The notes below the pieces were generated by a model, which was not told the DNA's origin, did no database searches, and worked only from the letters and a program-made list of their open reading frames with translations. The position numbers and the translations under genes are program-made. Below are positions 24,058 through 32,376 of a stretch of DNA of 35,441 nt, piece by piece. The number at the start of each line of letters is the position of its first letter. The stretch's first letter is position 1. This stretch comes from an uncultured Collinsella sp. (lineage in GTDB: Bacteria; Actinomycetota; Coriobacteriia; Coriobacteriales; Coriobacteriaceae): NCBI GenBank assembly GCA_902492935.1, contig CABUNJ010000025.1, forward strand, positions 1 through 35,441, in the 5' to 3' direction.

Positions 24058-25470
24058 ATGACCAAGAACCGCACCGAGGTCGCGGACATCGACCGCAGCC
24101 TCTACGACTTCACCTATGGCGAGGAGGGATTCGAGCGCCTCGACGCCGGCATCACGCCCGACATCGTGCGCGAGATTAGCGCCAAGAAGGACGAGCCGCA
24201 GTGGATGCTCGACCTGCGCCTCAAGTCCCTCGAGATCTTCAACCGCTTCCCGGATCCGACGTGGGGCCCCTCCATCGAGGGCCTGGACATGGACAACATC
24301 GTCACCTACGTCAAGCCCAACACCGACCAAAAGCACGACTGGGAGTCGGTGCCTGACGACATCAAGAACACCTTTGAGCGCTTGGGCATCCCCGACGCTG
24401 AGCGTAGCTACCTGGCGGGCGTCGGCGCGCAGTACGACTCCGAGCTGGTCTACCACAACATGCAGGACACCGCGTCCAAGATGGGAATCGTCTACTCCGG
24501 CATTGAGGAGGCCCTGCACGATCCGCAGTGGGAGCCGCTCATCCACGAGAAGTTTATGACGCTCATCCCGCCCACCGACCACAAGTTTGCGGCCCTGCAT
24601 GGTGCCGTGTGGTCAGGCGGCTCGTTTGTCTACGTGCCCAAGGGCACCAAGTTGGACTTCCCGCTGCAGAGCTACTTCCGCCTTAACGCCAAGGGCGCCG
24701 GTCAGTTTGAGCACACGCTTATCATCGTCGAGGATGACGCCGACCTGCACTTTATCGAGGGCTGCTCCGCGCCCAAGTACAACGTGGCCAACCTCCACGC
24801 CGGCGCTGTGGAGCTCTTTGTGGGCAAGCGCGCGCACCTGCGCTACTCGACCATCGAGAACTGGTCCAAGAACATGTACAACCTCAACACCAAGCGTGCG
24901 CGTGTGGACGAGGACGGCGACATCGAGTGGATCAGTGGCTCCTTCGGCAGCCACGTGGGCTACCTCTACCCCATGAGCGTGCTCAACGGCCGCCGCGCTC
25001 GCTCGAGCTTTACCGGCATCACCTTTGCCGGCGCCGGTCAAAACCTCGACACCGGCTGCAAGGTCGTGCTCAACGCACCCGATACCTCGGCAACCGTCGA
25101 GACCAAGGGCATCTCTAAGAGCGGCGGTATCCAGACCTTCCGCAGCTCCATCGTGGCCACGCCCAAGGCCGAGGGCTCCAAGGCAACCGTGAGCTGCCAG
25201 TCGCTCATGCTCGACGACCAGAGCCGCTCCGACACCATCCCCGCCATGGACATCCGCGCCAAGAATGTCGACATCGGCCACGAGGCCACCATCGGACGTA
25301 TCGGCGACGACAAGGTGTTCTACCTGATGAGCCGTGGTATCTCGGAGGAAGAGGCCCGTACCATGATCGTCAACGGCTTTGCCAACCCGGTCTCCAAGGA
25401 GCTGCCGCTGGAGTACGCCGTCGAGATGAACAACCTGATCAAGCTCGAGATGGAAGGAGCGATCGGATAA
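24058..25470 (+). CDS. sufB: Fe-S cluster scaffold protein SufB
   Basis: A 470-residue protein of the SufB/SufD beta-helix family, of usual SufB length. Diagnostic blocks are YSGIEEALHDPQWEPLI, HGAVWSGGSFVYVPKGT, EGCSAPKYNVANLHAG and DIGHEATIGRIGDDKVFYLM. In the SufBC2D complex it accepts persulfide sulfur and assembles the nascent cluster. The ATG follows AAAGGGG. It ends in TAATG, overlapping sufD by one base. Confidence 0.95.
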   Translation: MTKNRTEVADIDRSLYDFTYGEEGFERLDAGITPDIVREISAKKDEPQWMLDLRLKSLEIFNRFPDPTWGPSIEGLDMDNIVTYVKPNTDQKHDWESVPDDIKNTFERLGIPDAERSYLAGVGAQYDSELVYHNMQDTASKMGIVYSGIEEALHDPQWEPLIHEKFMTLIPPTDHKFAALHGAVWSGGSFVYVPKGTKLDFPLQSYFRLNAKGAGQFEHTLIIVEDDADLHFIEGCSAPKYNVANLHAGAVELFVGKRAHLRYSTIENWSKNMYNLNTKRARVDEDGDIEWISGSFGSHVGYLYPMSVLNGRRARSSFTGITFAGAGQNLDTGCKVVLNAPDTSATVETKGISKSGGIQTFRSSIVATPKAEGSKATVSCQSLMLDDQSRSDTIPAMDIRAKNVDIGHEATIGRIGDDKVFYLMSRGISEEEARTMIVNGFANPVSKELPLEYAVEMNNLIKLEMEGAIG

Positions 25471-26741
25471 TGAAACAGACCACGAACACCGCTGCAACCA
25501 CGCTCGAGCAGGTCAACGCGATGCCGGCTGCAACTTGGGGCTGGCTGAAGATGAATCAGACCAAGCTCGAGCTCTCTGACGAGCTTGCCGCCGCTCCCAC
25601 CGAGGCCGTTGAGGTCGAGGGCTTGGACGAGCAGTTTACTGGCACGGCCGACGCCTTCGATACCGCCATGGACGCCATGGCCGAGCGCTTCCCCGAGCGC
25701 CGCGCCTCCGCCCCCGGCGACGCTGCCGACCGCGCCCGCATCACGCCCGAGACCGAGCTCGACGTGCCCGCCACCTCCGTCTACCAGGCCGGCGCCATCA
25801 AGCTCGAGGAGGAGCTCTCCCCCGCTGAAGCCTTCGAGACCGGCATGGGTGAGGCTGCCTACGCCTACTTGGCCGAGCACGCTACCAAGCGCGTCGTCAT
25901 CGATGTGCCCGCATACAAGCACGCCACGGTTACCGTGCGCGTGAGCGGCGTCGACGCTGCCGCGGCCATCGCCGCCATCGATGTCGTCGCCCGTCCGCAG
26001 GCAACGCTCGACCTGTGCATAGCCCTGGACTCCCCCGTTGCCGGCCAAGGCGTCGTGGGCTCCGTGCTACGCGTGTGCGCCCACGAGTACGCCACCGTCA
26101 ACGTAACCTGCACACAGACGCTCGACGATAGCTGGATCGCGCTCGACGACACCGGCCTGTTCCTGGACGAGGGCGCGCGCGTCAACGTGCAGCACACCGT
26201 CCTGGGTGCCGGCGCCAGCGCCACCGGCCTTGCCGGCAACCTGCTGGGCGATACCGCCAAGGTCACCATCGATACTGACTACCTGGGCGTCCGCGAGCAG
26301 GTGCGCGACTTTAACTACGAGCTGCGTCACCGCGGTCGCAAGACCGAGTGCGAGATCGACGCCAACGGCGTGCTGACCGGCACGTCCAAGAAGGTCTACC
26401 GCGGCACCATCGACCTCGTGCACGGCTGCAAGGGCGCAACCGGCACCGAGCGCGAGACGGTGCTTTTGGCCAACAAGGGCGTCGACAACAAGACCGTTCC
26501 CGTCATTCTATGCGACGAGGACGACGTCGCCGGCAACCACGGCGCCACCATCGGTCACGTCCGCGACGAGCAGCTGTTCTACCTCGCCTGCCGTGGCCTT
26601 GACCAAAACGCCGCCGAGGACCTGTTCATCCGCGCCAAGCTGGAGGACGCCGCGCTTTCCGCCACCGACGAGCGCACCCGCGCCGCCGTCGTCCGCCTGG
26701 GCAACAACCTGATCGACAACTTTGAAGAGGAGCTCGCATGA
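25470..26741 (+). CDS. sufD: Fe-S cluster assembly protein SufD
   Basis: A 423-residue second beta-helix subunit of the SufBC2D scaffold. It is shorter and less conserved than SufB but has the same end: NHGATIGHVRDEQLFYLACR, GLDQNAAEDLFIRAKLEDA. The N-terminal 150 residues are acidic and low in similarity, as is usual. SufD is needed for iron entry into the complex. It overlaps sufB by one base and sufS by four (ATGA), indicating coupled translation. Confidence 0.9.
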   Translation: MKQTTNTAATTLEQVNAMPAATWGWLKMNQTKLELSDELAAAPTEAVEVEGLDEQFTGTADAFDTAMDAMAERFPERRASAPGDAADRARITPETELDVPATSVYQAGAIKLEEELSPAEAFETGMGEAAYAYLAEHATKRVVIDVPAYKHATVTVRVSGVDAAAAIAAIDVVARPQATLDLCIALDSPVAGQGVVGSVLRVCAHEYATVNVTCTQTLDDSWIALDDTGLFLDEGARVNVQHTVLGAGASATGLAGNLLGDTAKVTIDTDYLGVREQVRDFNYELRHRGRKTECEIDANGVLTGTSKKVYRGTIDLVHGCKGATGTERETVLLANKGVDNKTVPVILCDEDDVAGNHGATIGHVRDEQLFYLACRGLDQNAAEDLFIRAKLEDAALSATDERTRAAVVRLGNNLIDNFEEELA

Positions 26742-28063
26742 TCGACACCGAGCACGTTAAATGCGACACCTGTACTGCCCCCGAGCCCATGGAGCTCGAC
26801 GCCAGCGACGAGGCTTCGCGCGGCTGGCCCACTGTGGACATCGAGACCAACCCCTACAAGGGCCAGTTCCCTCTGTTCCAGCAGCACCCCGAGATCGCCT
26901 TCCTCGATAGCGCCGCCACCGCGCAGCGCCCTGCCTGCGTGCTCGACGCCGAGCGTGACTTCTATCAGCGCATGAACGCCAACCCCCTGCGCGGCCTGTA
27001 CTCGCTGTCCGTCGAGGCCACCGACGCTATCGCGAAGGTGCGCCAGCAGATCGCCGACCTCATCGGCGCTTCCCAGGCCAACGAAATCGTCTTCACCCGC
27101 AACACGAGCGAATCGCTCAACCTGGTCGCCAAGAGCTTTGCGCCAACGGTGCTCGAGCCCGGTGACGAGGTCGTCATTACCATCATGGAGCACCACTCCA
27201 ACCTGATTCCCTGGCAGCAGGTCTGCCGCGAGACCGGCGCCAAGCTCGTCTACCTCTACCCCACCAAGACCGGCCAGCTCACCACCGAGGAAGTTCTTGC
27301 CAAGGTTGGTCCCAAGACCAAGATCCTGGCCGTGGGCCAGGTCTCCAACGTGCTGGGCGTCGAGAACCCGGTCAAGAACCTCGGCAAACTCGTGCACAAG
27401 TACGGCGGCTACCTGGTCGTCGACGGTGCGCAGTCGCTGCCGCACATGCCGGTCAACGTGGCCGACCTGGGAGCCGACTTCTTTGCCTTTAGCGCACACA
27501 AGGCCATGGGCCCCATGGGCATCGGCGTGCTGTGGGGCAAGATGGACCTGCTGAACGCCATGCCGCCCATGCTCACCGGTGGCGAGATGATCGATTCGGT
27601 CACCGAGCAGGACGCCGTCTGGGCGCCCGTCCCCGAGAAATTCGAGGCCGGCACGCAGGACGCCGCCGGCATCTTCGCCACGGGTGCCGCCCTTGATTAC
27701 CTGGTCAACACGGTGGGTTACGAGAACATCCAGGCCCGCGAGCAGGCACTCGTCCACTATCTGATGGGCGAACTCATGCAGCTCGACTTTGTCCAGATCA
27801 TCGGTTCCATCTATTGGGACAACCACCACGGCGTTGTGAGCTTTAACGTCAAGGGCATCCATCCGCACGACGTCGCGAGCATCATGGACATGGACGGCGT
27901 CTGCATCCGCGCCGGCCACCACTGCGCGCAGCCGCTGCTCACCTGGCTGGGCGTCGAGAACCTCGCCTGCTGCCGCGCCAGCGTGGCCTTCTACAACGAC
28001 AAGGCCGACATCGACAAGTTCATCGCCGGCCTGCATCACGTTTGGAGCACGTTCAATGGGTAA
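26738..28063 (+). CDS. sufS: Group II cysteine desulfurase SufS
   Basis: A 441-residue PLP enzyme that takes sulfur from cysteine and passes it to SufU. K255 (FSAHKAMGPMG) binds PLP; C396 (RAGHHCAQPLL) is the persulfide-forming cysteine, in the short-loop context of group II enzymes. The enzyme fold begins near residue 33 (DIETNPYKGQFP). The first 30 residues are an unusual acidic extension with a cysteine pair (C9, C12). The start ATG overlaps the sufD stop, so the extension is probably translated. Its end overlaps sufU by 8 bases. Confidence 0.95.
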   Translation: MIDTEHVKCDTCTAPEPMELDASDEASRGWPTVDIETNPYKGQFPLFQQHPEIAFLDSAATAQRPACVLDAERDFYQRMNANPLRGLYSLSVEATDAIAKVRQQIADLIGASQANEIVFTRNTSESLNLVAKSFAPTVLEPGDEVVITIMEHHSNLIPWQQVCRETGAKLVYLYPTKTGQLTTEEVLAKVGPKTKILAVGQVSNVLGVENPVKNLGKLVHKYGGYLVVDGAQSLPHMPVNVADLGADFFAFSAHKAMGPMGIGVLWGKMDLLNAMPPMLTGGEMIDSVTEQDAVWAPVPEKFEAGTQDAAGIFATGAALDYLVNTVGYENIQAREQALVHYLMGELMQLDFVQIIGSIYWDNHHGVVSFNVKGIHPHDVASIMDMDGVCIRAGHHCAQPLLTWLGVENLACCRASVAFYNDKADIDKFIAGLHHVWSTFNG

Positions 28064-28490
28064 TCTGTACACCTCCACCACGTTTATGGAGCACAACTCG
28101 CACCCCGACTATAAGTACGAGATGGATGCCCCCACGCACGAGCACGACGGCATCAACCCCAGCTGCGGCGACGAGCTCACCTTGCAGCTGCGCGTCGAGA
28201 ACGGTGTGATCGAGGAGGCCTCCTTTACCGGCCACGGCTGCGCCATCAGTCAGGCCAGCGCCGACATCATGGCCGACCTCATCACCGGCGAGACCGTCGA
28301 GGAAGCTCACCGCTTGGCAGAGCTCTTCCTCGCCATGATCCGCGGCGAAAAGCTCTCCGAGGAGGACCTGGAAGACCTGGATGAAGCCGCCCAGCTCCAG
28401 GACATCTCGCACATGCCCGCCCGCGTCAAGTGCGCCGAGCTCGCTTGGCGCACCCTCGACGGCATGCTCGAGGGACAAGCTAACCAGTAG
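28056..28490 (+). CDS. sufU: SufU, zinc-dependent sulfur acceptor of SufS
   Basis: A 144-residue IscU-fold protein with NPSCGD (C37, D39), GHGCAISQASADIM (C62) and PARVKCAELAW (C126), the three cysteines and aspartate of SufU. In Gram-positive bacteria SufU is a zinc protein that accepts sulfur from SufS. It starts inside the end of sufS and is the last gene of the operon, with a terminator about 30 bases after the stop. Confidence 0.95.
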   Translation: MGNLYTSTTFMEHNSHPDYKYEMDAPTHEHDGINPSCGDELTLQLRVENGVIEEASFTGHGCAISQASADIMADLITGETVEEAHRLAELFLAMIRGEKLSEEDLEDLDEAAQLQDISHMPARVKCAELAWRTLDGMLEGQANQ

Positions 28491-28522
28491 CGTATGCTCC
28501 GAATCCAAGGTTTTTGATTGCC

Positions 28523-28554
28523 GAGCCGCCCGATACGGGCGGCTCTGTTTTTCC
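28523..28554 (+). terminator. Rho-independent terminator of the suf operon
   Basis: A perfect 10-bp stem (GAGCCGCCCG at 28523-28532 and CGGGCGGCTC at 28536-28545) with loop ATA is followed by TGTTTTTCC. It lies 33 bases after the sufU stop. Confidence 0.9.
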
Positions 28555-29147
28555 TAATGAGCACGAACACACAAAATCAGCGCGTCCGGCGCCCCGTCTG
28601 TCATTTACCACACAGCAGACGCGAACACGGGCGTTTTCCACAGCACCAAAGGCCTGCGGCAGGGCCCCGGACCCGCCAAGCAAAACGCCAAGTCCCGTTC
28701 TGCTGAGCTCCGACTCGCTTCGCGCCTGCAGCAGAAGGGTCCCATAGGATGCGGCGTGCATTTTTGCGAGTATTCAGCACGCCAAGCTGTATGTATACGC
28801 ATCGAAAGCGTTAATCAACGTCTCCAGGCGCATATATATTGTGTTTAGAGCAAGCATCGCGGTCTTAGGGATCACATACATGCGCTTCGGAGGCGCATCG
28901 GAAGGCATAAATAGCTTCGGAACCCGTATGTTGCAAGATTGCGGCAGTGCCGACAGCACCACGATGCTGAAAACTCCGTTTTTTGCACGGCGCAGACGGG
29001 GGTAGGCACGGGCAAACCCGGACTGAGCTGTTATTTTATGCAAGATGACGATTGTTCTATGCATATTAAGAAGTGCAGTTACCGTACCAAGCTTTTGAAC
29101 GCTGGTTGCGGCGTATGGACGACCCCAGCTGCGGTGAACAGGCGACC
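28555..29147. other. Gene-poor 590-base stretch with one doubtful small reading frame
   Basis: No convincing gene is visible. A 96-codon minus-strand frame (29064 to 28774) reads protein-like in part (SALPQSCNIRVPKLF, MPSDAPPKRMYVIPKTAML) but has no ribosome-binding site and no recognised domain. Short hairpins occur: GGCGTGC/GCACGCC (28753-28759, 28777-28783) and ATGCGC-TTCGGAG-GCGCAT (28880-28898). The segment lies directly downstream of the HUH transposase gene and could hold cognate repeats or a non-coding RNA. Confidence 0.4.
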
Positions 29148-29960
29148 TTACATCACGTTTCCGCCAGCCCGCATCGCCGTTCGCGCGCGGGCGCGCACGA
29201 TACGAGAGACGGTACTTTTGCCAATCCCGGTATACCGCTCAATCTGGCGCACCGTAAAGCCGGCATTGTTCAATCCAACAATAACGGTATCGCGCTGCGC
29301 CGGCGGTGCAGTTTTAACCCCATTGAGCGGAACCCCGAGGCTCTTCGCCATCTTGTCGGCAAAGGTGTGGCGTTCCCACTCCGTCTCTTTCATATCGCAC
29401 AGCGCTGGCTCACTGCCGGCGGGCGTCGAAAGCGAATAGGCACTAAAGCCCTCGGCAGAGCCAAAAAGCTCAAGCACGCAAGAAGGATCAGAAAATCCCC
29501 TCGCGGCATCGGCCGCATCACCGTCGTAAGCGCGTAGATGTTCCGGAAAGCTGCTCCAGGGATAACGCTCGATTAGGCTAACGCCCGCCTCCTGCGGATC
29601 GGCGTGTACAGAGCGAATAGCCTCCATCACCTGCCAATCGGTATCGAGCGAACGCCGGTCAAAACGGTTCTGGAACAGATGGCCTGTGCGCCCCATGCGC
29701 TTATTGAACCGCCGCGCGTACGTCAAAAGCAGCCGGTGCATCGCCGCGCTCATCCTGTCCTCGTAATCTGCAAGCACCAAATGCACGTGATTGCCCATAA
29801 GGCACCAGGCGATAACCGTCACACCCTCCTCGCGGCAGCACTCGCGCAGCAGCTCCAAAAACTCCCACCGGTCGTCATCGCCCTCAAAGATGAGCCGCTT
29901 GCCCGTACCGCGGGCACAGACATGGTAAAAGCCGGTAACCGTTCTCCAAACGCGCTGCAT
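29148..29960 (-). CDS. REP-associated-type (Y1/HUH) transposase with C-terminal HTH
   Basis: A 270-residue protein of the Y1 transposase (IS200-like, TnpA_REP/RAYT) family. The N-terminus RVWRTVTGFYHVCARGTGKR and the HUH motif GNHVHLVL (H58, H60) are clear; Y81 in LLLTYARRFNKRMGRTGHLF is the probable nucleophile, and DPQEAGV..YPWSS is typical. The last 50 residues (LNNAGFTVRQIERYTGIGKS followed by TVSRIV) form a helix-turn-helix. ATG 29960 is preferred because GAAGGGAG lies 5 bases upstream; the frame is open for 44 more codons without a site. Such proteins mobilise or maintain REP-like palindromes. I see no clear pair of repeats flanking it, so it is probably a domesticated chromosomal gene. 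Confidence 0.8.
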   Translation of the reverse strand: MQRVWRTVTGFYHVCARGTGKRLIFEGDDDRWEFLELLRECCREEGVTVIAWCLMGNHVHLVLADYEDRMSAAMHRLLLTYARRFNKRMGRTGHLFQNRFDRRSLDTDWQVMEAIRSVHADPQEAGVSLIERYPWSSFPEHLRAYDGDAADAARGFSDPSCVLELFGSAEGFSAYSLSTPAGSEPALCDMKETEWERHTFADKMAKSLGVPLNGVKTAPPAQRDTVIVGLNNAGFTVRQIERYTGIGKSTVSRIVRARARTAMRAGGNVM

Positions 29961-30362
29961 GGCGCTCCCTTCGCCGGGATCTGCTTGCCATCCAATACAG
30001 CACGATTGAAGCGTGCCATCAAAACATTCACGCAAAACAATACACTCGCGCGGCCAAAGGCAGTAATCAGGCGGCGAACGGCACCGTTGCAACAGGTCAA
30101 CCCCCGCAATGCTTACAAGAGCTGACCAATAGCTTGCCCAAGACGGACCCCTCTACGGAAGTTCGCGACCACAGAACATAGAGTTAAACCGTTTCAATTA
30201 AAACTTCCGGACTTCTCGCTACGAAAACTGAGCCGTTCGCCGAATATTCCGTGCATTTCGCGGTATTATAGGGGCTGCATGTCATGTCCCTTTCGAAGGG
30301 TCGCCCGGCAATCGCCAGCCACGACCCCCAGACGGGACGCCAACACGATAGAGAGGAGAGGC
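29961..30362. other. Divergent intergenic region between the transposase and Fe-S scaffold genes
   Basis: About 400 bases without a supported gene. It should hold the transposase promoter on the minus strand and that of the scaffold/GGGtGRT pair on the plus strand. TATTAT at 30264-30269 is a candidate -10 box for the latter, without a good -35. The sequence at 30180-30260 is AT-richer than its surroundings. No copy of the suf-type TTAGTC/GACTAA palindrome is seen. Confidence 0.4.
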
Positions 30363-31097
30363 ATGCAGTACTCACAGGAAGTGGAGAACATGTGCCCCGT
30401 TGCCAAGGGTGCATACCACGGCCCCGCACCCATCCCCGAGGAGGGCAAGTGGGTCCAGGCTAAGGAGATTTCCGACATCTCCGGTCTTACGCACGGTGTG
30501 GGTTGGTGCGCACCTCAGCAGGGCGCCTGCAAGCTCACGCTGAACGTCAAGGACGGCATCATCGAGGAGGCCCTCGTTGAGACCATCGGCTGCTCGGGCA
30601 TGACCCACTCTGCCGCCATGGCTTCCGAGATCCTTCCCGGTAAGACCATCCTCGAGGCCCTCAACACCGACCTCGTCTGCGACGCCATCAACGTTGCTAT
30701 GCGCGAGATCTTCCTGCAGATCGTTTACGGCCGCAGCCAGACCGCGTTCTCCGAGGGCGGCCTGCCCGTAGGCGCCTCCCTCGACGACCTCGGCAAGGGC
30801 CTTCGCTCTCAGGTCGGCACCATGTTCGGCACCAAGGCCAAGGGTGCTCGTTACCTCGAGCTCGCTCAGGGCTACGTCACCCGCATGGCTCTCAACGACA
30901 AGAACGAGATCATCGCATTCGAGTTCCTGAACCTCGGCAAGTTCACCGACGCCGTCAAGGCCGGTAAGACCCCCGAGGAGGCCATCGCTGGCGCTATGGG
31001 CCACTATGGTCAGTGGGAGAACGCTGCCAAGTACATCGACCCGCGCACCGACGAGGAGACTCACTCCGTCGCCAGCGTGTTCCCGGTTCACGAGTAG
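30363..31097 (+). CDS. NifU/SufU-like iron-sulfur scaffold protein paired with GGGtGRT
   Basis: A 244-residue protein. CKLTLNVKDGIIEEALVETI followed by GCSGMTHSAAMASEILPG is laid out like the IscU/SufU core (compare LTLQLRVENGVIEEASFTGH and GCAISQ in sufU of this window), with cysteines at 11, 49, 56, 77 and 106. The carboxy-terminal third has no counterpart of the third SufU cysteine motif but adds a region with GTKAKGARYLELAQGYVTRM. It is annotated in related genomes as an Fe-S assembly scaffold-like protein; its true client is unknown. ATG 30363 follows GAGAGGAGA. The GGGtGRT gene follows 18 bases later, so the two form an operon. Confidence 0.8.
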   Translation: MQYSQEVENMCPVAKGAYHGPAPIPEEGKWVQAKEISDISGLTHGVGWCAPQQGACKLTLNVKDGIIEEALVETIGCSGMTHSAAMASEILPGKTILEALNTDLVCDAINVAMREIFLQIVYGRSQTAFSEGGLPVGASLDDLGKGLRSQVGTMFGTKAKGARYLELAQGYVTRMALNDKNEIIAFEFLNLGKFTDAVKAGKTPEEAIAGAMGHYGQWENAAKYIDPRTDEETHSVASVFPVHE

Positions 31098-31115
31098 AAA
31101 GGGAGGGAAATAACT

Positions 31116-32120
31116 ATGACTGTTACGTTCGAAGGTTACGAGCGCCGCGCTGACAAGATCAACAAGTGCCTCGCCGACAACGGCATCGCCTCCCTCGAGG
31201 AAGCTCTGCAGATCTGCACCGACAAGGGCTTCAACCCGCGTGAGATCGTCAACAACACCCAGTCCATCGCCTTCCAGAACGCCGAGTGGGCCTACACCCT
31301 CGGTTGCGCTCTCGCTGTCAAGCGTGGCGCCAAGTCCGCTTCTGAGGCTGCCGCCATCATCGGCGAGGGCATCCAGGCCTTCACCGTTCCCGGCTCCGTC
31401 GCCGAGGACCGCAAGGTCGGTCTGGGCCACGGCAACCTGGGCGCTATGCTGCTCTCCGACGACACCGAGTGCTTCGCCTTCCTGGCCGGTCACGAGTCCT
31501 TCGCTGCCGCCGAGGGCGCTATCGGCCTGGCTCTGAACGCCAACAAGGCTCGCAAGAAGCCGCTGCGCGTCATCCTCAACGGTCTGGGCAAGGACGCTGC
31601 TCAGATCATCGCCCGCATCAACGGCTTCACCTACGTGAAGACCCAGTTCGACTACTTCACGGGCGAGCTCAAGGTCGTCGAGACCATCCCCTACTCCGAT
31701 GGTCCCCGCGCCGCCGTCAACTGCTACGGCGCCGACGACGTCCGCGAGGGCGTTGCCATCATGTGGCACGAGAACGTCGACATCTCGATCACCGGTAACT
31801 CCACCAACCCCACGCGCTTCCAGCACCCCGTCGCTGGCACCTACAAGAAGGAGCGCCTCGAGGCTGGCAAGAAGTACTTCTCCGTCGCTTCTGGTGGCGG
31901 CACTGGCCGTACCCTGCACCCGGACAACATGGGCGCCGGCCCTGCCTCTTACGGCATGACCGACACCATGGGCCGCATGCACTCCGACGCCCAGTTCGCC
32001 GGTTCTTCCTCCGTGCCAGCGCACGTTGACATGATGGGTCTCATCGGCATGGGCAACAACCCCATGGTCGGTGCCACCGTCGCCTGCGCCGTCGCCGTCG
32101 AGGAGGCCCTCAAGGCCTAA
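31116..32120 (+). CDS. GGGtGRT-family protein
   Basis: A 334-residue protein of the family named after its motif, here SVASGGGTGRTLHPDNMGAG with GGGTGRT at residues 260-266. Other conserved-looking blocks are GHGNLGAMLLSDDTECFAFL, ITGNSTNPTRFQHPVAGTY and MGLIGMGNNPMVGATVAC. No enzyme activity is established for the family to my knowledge. There is no signal peptide or obvious membrane segment. GGGAGG precedes the ATG. It is co-transcribed with the scaffold-like gene and ends at a strong terminator. Codon use looks highly biased to C/G-ending codons, suggesting strong expression. Confidence 0.85.
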   Translation: MTVTFEGYERRADKINKCLADNGIASLEEALQICTDKGFNPREIVNNTQSIAFQNAEWAYTLGCALAVKRGAKSASEAAAIIGEGIQAFTVPGSVAEDRKVGLGHGNLGAMLLSDDTECFAFLAGHESFAAAEGAIGLALNANKARKKPLRVILNGLGKDAAQIIARINGFTYVKTQFDYFTGELKVVETIPYSDGPRAAVNCYGADDVREGVAIMWHENVDISITGNSTNPTRFQHPVAGTYKKERLEAGKKYFSVASGGGTGRTLHPDNMGAGPASYGMTDTMGRMHSDAQFAGSSSVPAHVDMMGLIGMGNNPMVGATVACAVAVEEALKA

Positions 32121-32155
32121 TCGCGCCCGCGCGATGCTCATATAGTTGAGCTTTG

Positions 32156-32188
32156 GAGCCGCTACCCACTCGGGTAGCGGCTCTTTTT
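32156..32188 (+). terminator. Rho-independent terminator of the scaffold/GGGtGRT operon
   Basis: A perfect 12-bp stem (GAGCCGCTACCC at 32156-32167, GGGTAGCGGCTC at 32172-32183) with a 4-base loop and a run of five T, 36 bases after the stop codon. Confidence 0.95.
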
Positions 32189-32376
32189 GTTTGTGCTGTC
32201 GCAGGGTAGCTAATGCCGATATATCAGTTGGGGCGAAATACAAGATGTGATGAGATGGAGCGTCAGAGCGTCCATGACGCCCACCTGCCATATTTGCCCT
32301 TTACCGATTTGCCGGGTCTTTGCGGCCCCATTGCCGATCACCCGTGCGACAATGCGCCGGACGAGAAAGGAATCCG

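Noticed and set aside
24613..25497. 294-codon open frame on the minus strand inside sufB
   Set aside because: Antisense to conserved SufB coding sequence, of low complexity.
26579..28096. 505-codon open frame on the minus strand
   Set aside because: It is the shadow of sufS and the end of sufD, with no motif. The sense strand carries all catalytic residues.
28480..28761. 93-codon minus-strand frame after the suf operon
   Set aside because: It runs through the suf terminator hairpin, has no ribosome-binding site, and is unlike any known protein.
30372..32291. 639-codon open frame on the minus strand
   Set aside because: It is antisense to the scaffold and GGGtGRT genes and low in complexity (Val/Gly/Leu/Asp). 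It is a by-product of the strong codon bias of the sense genes.
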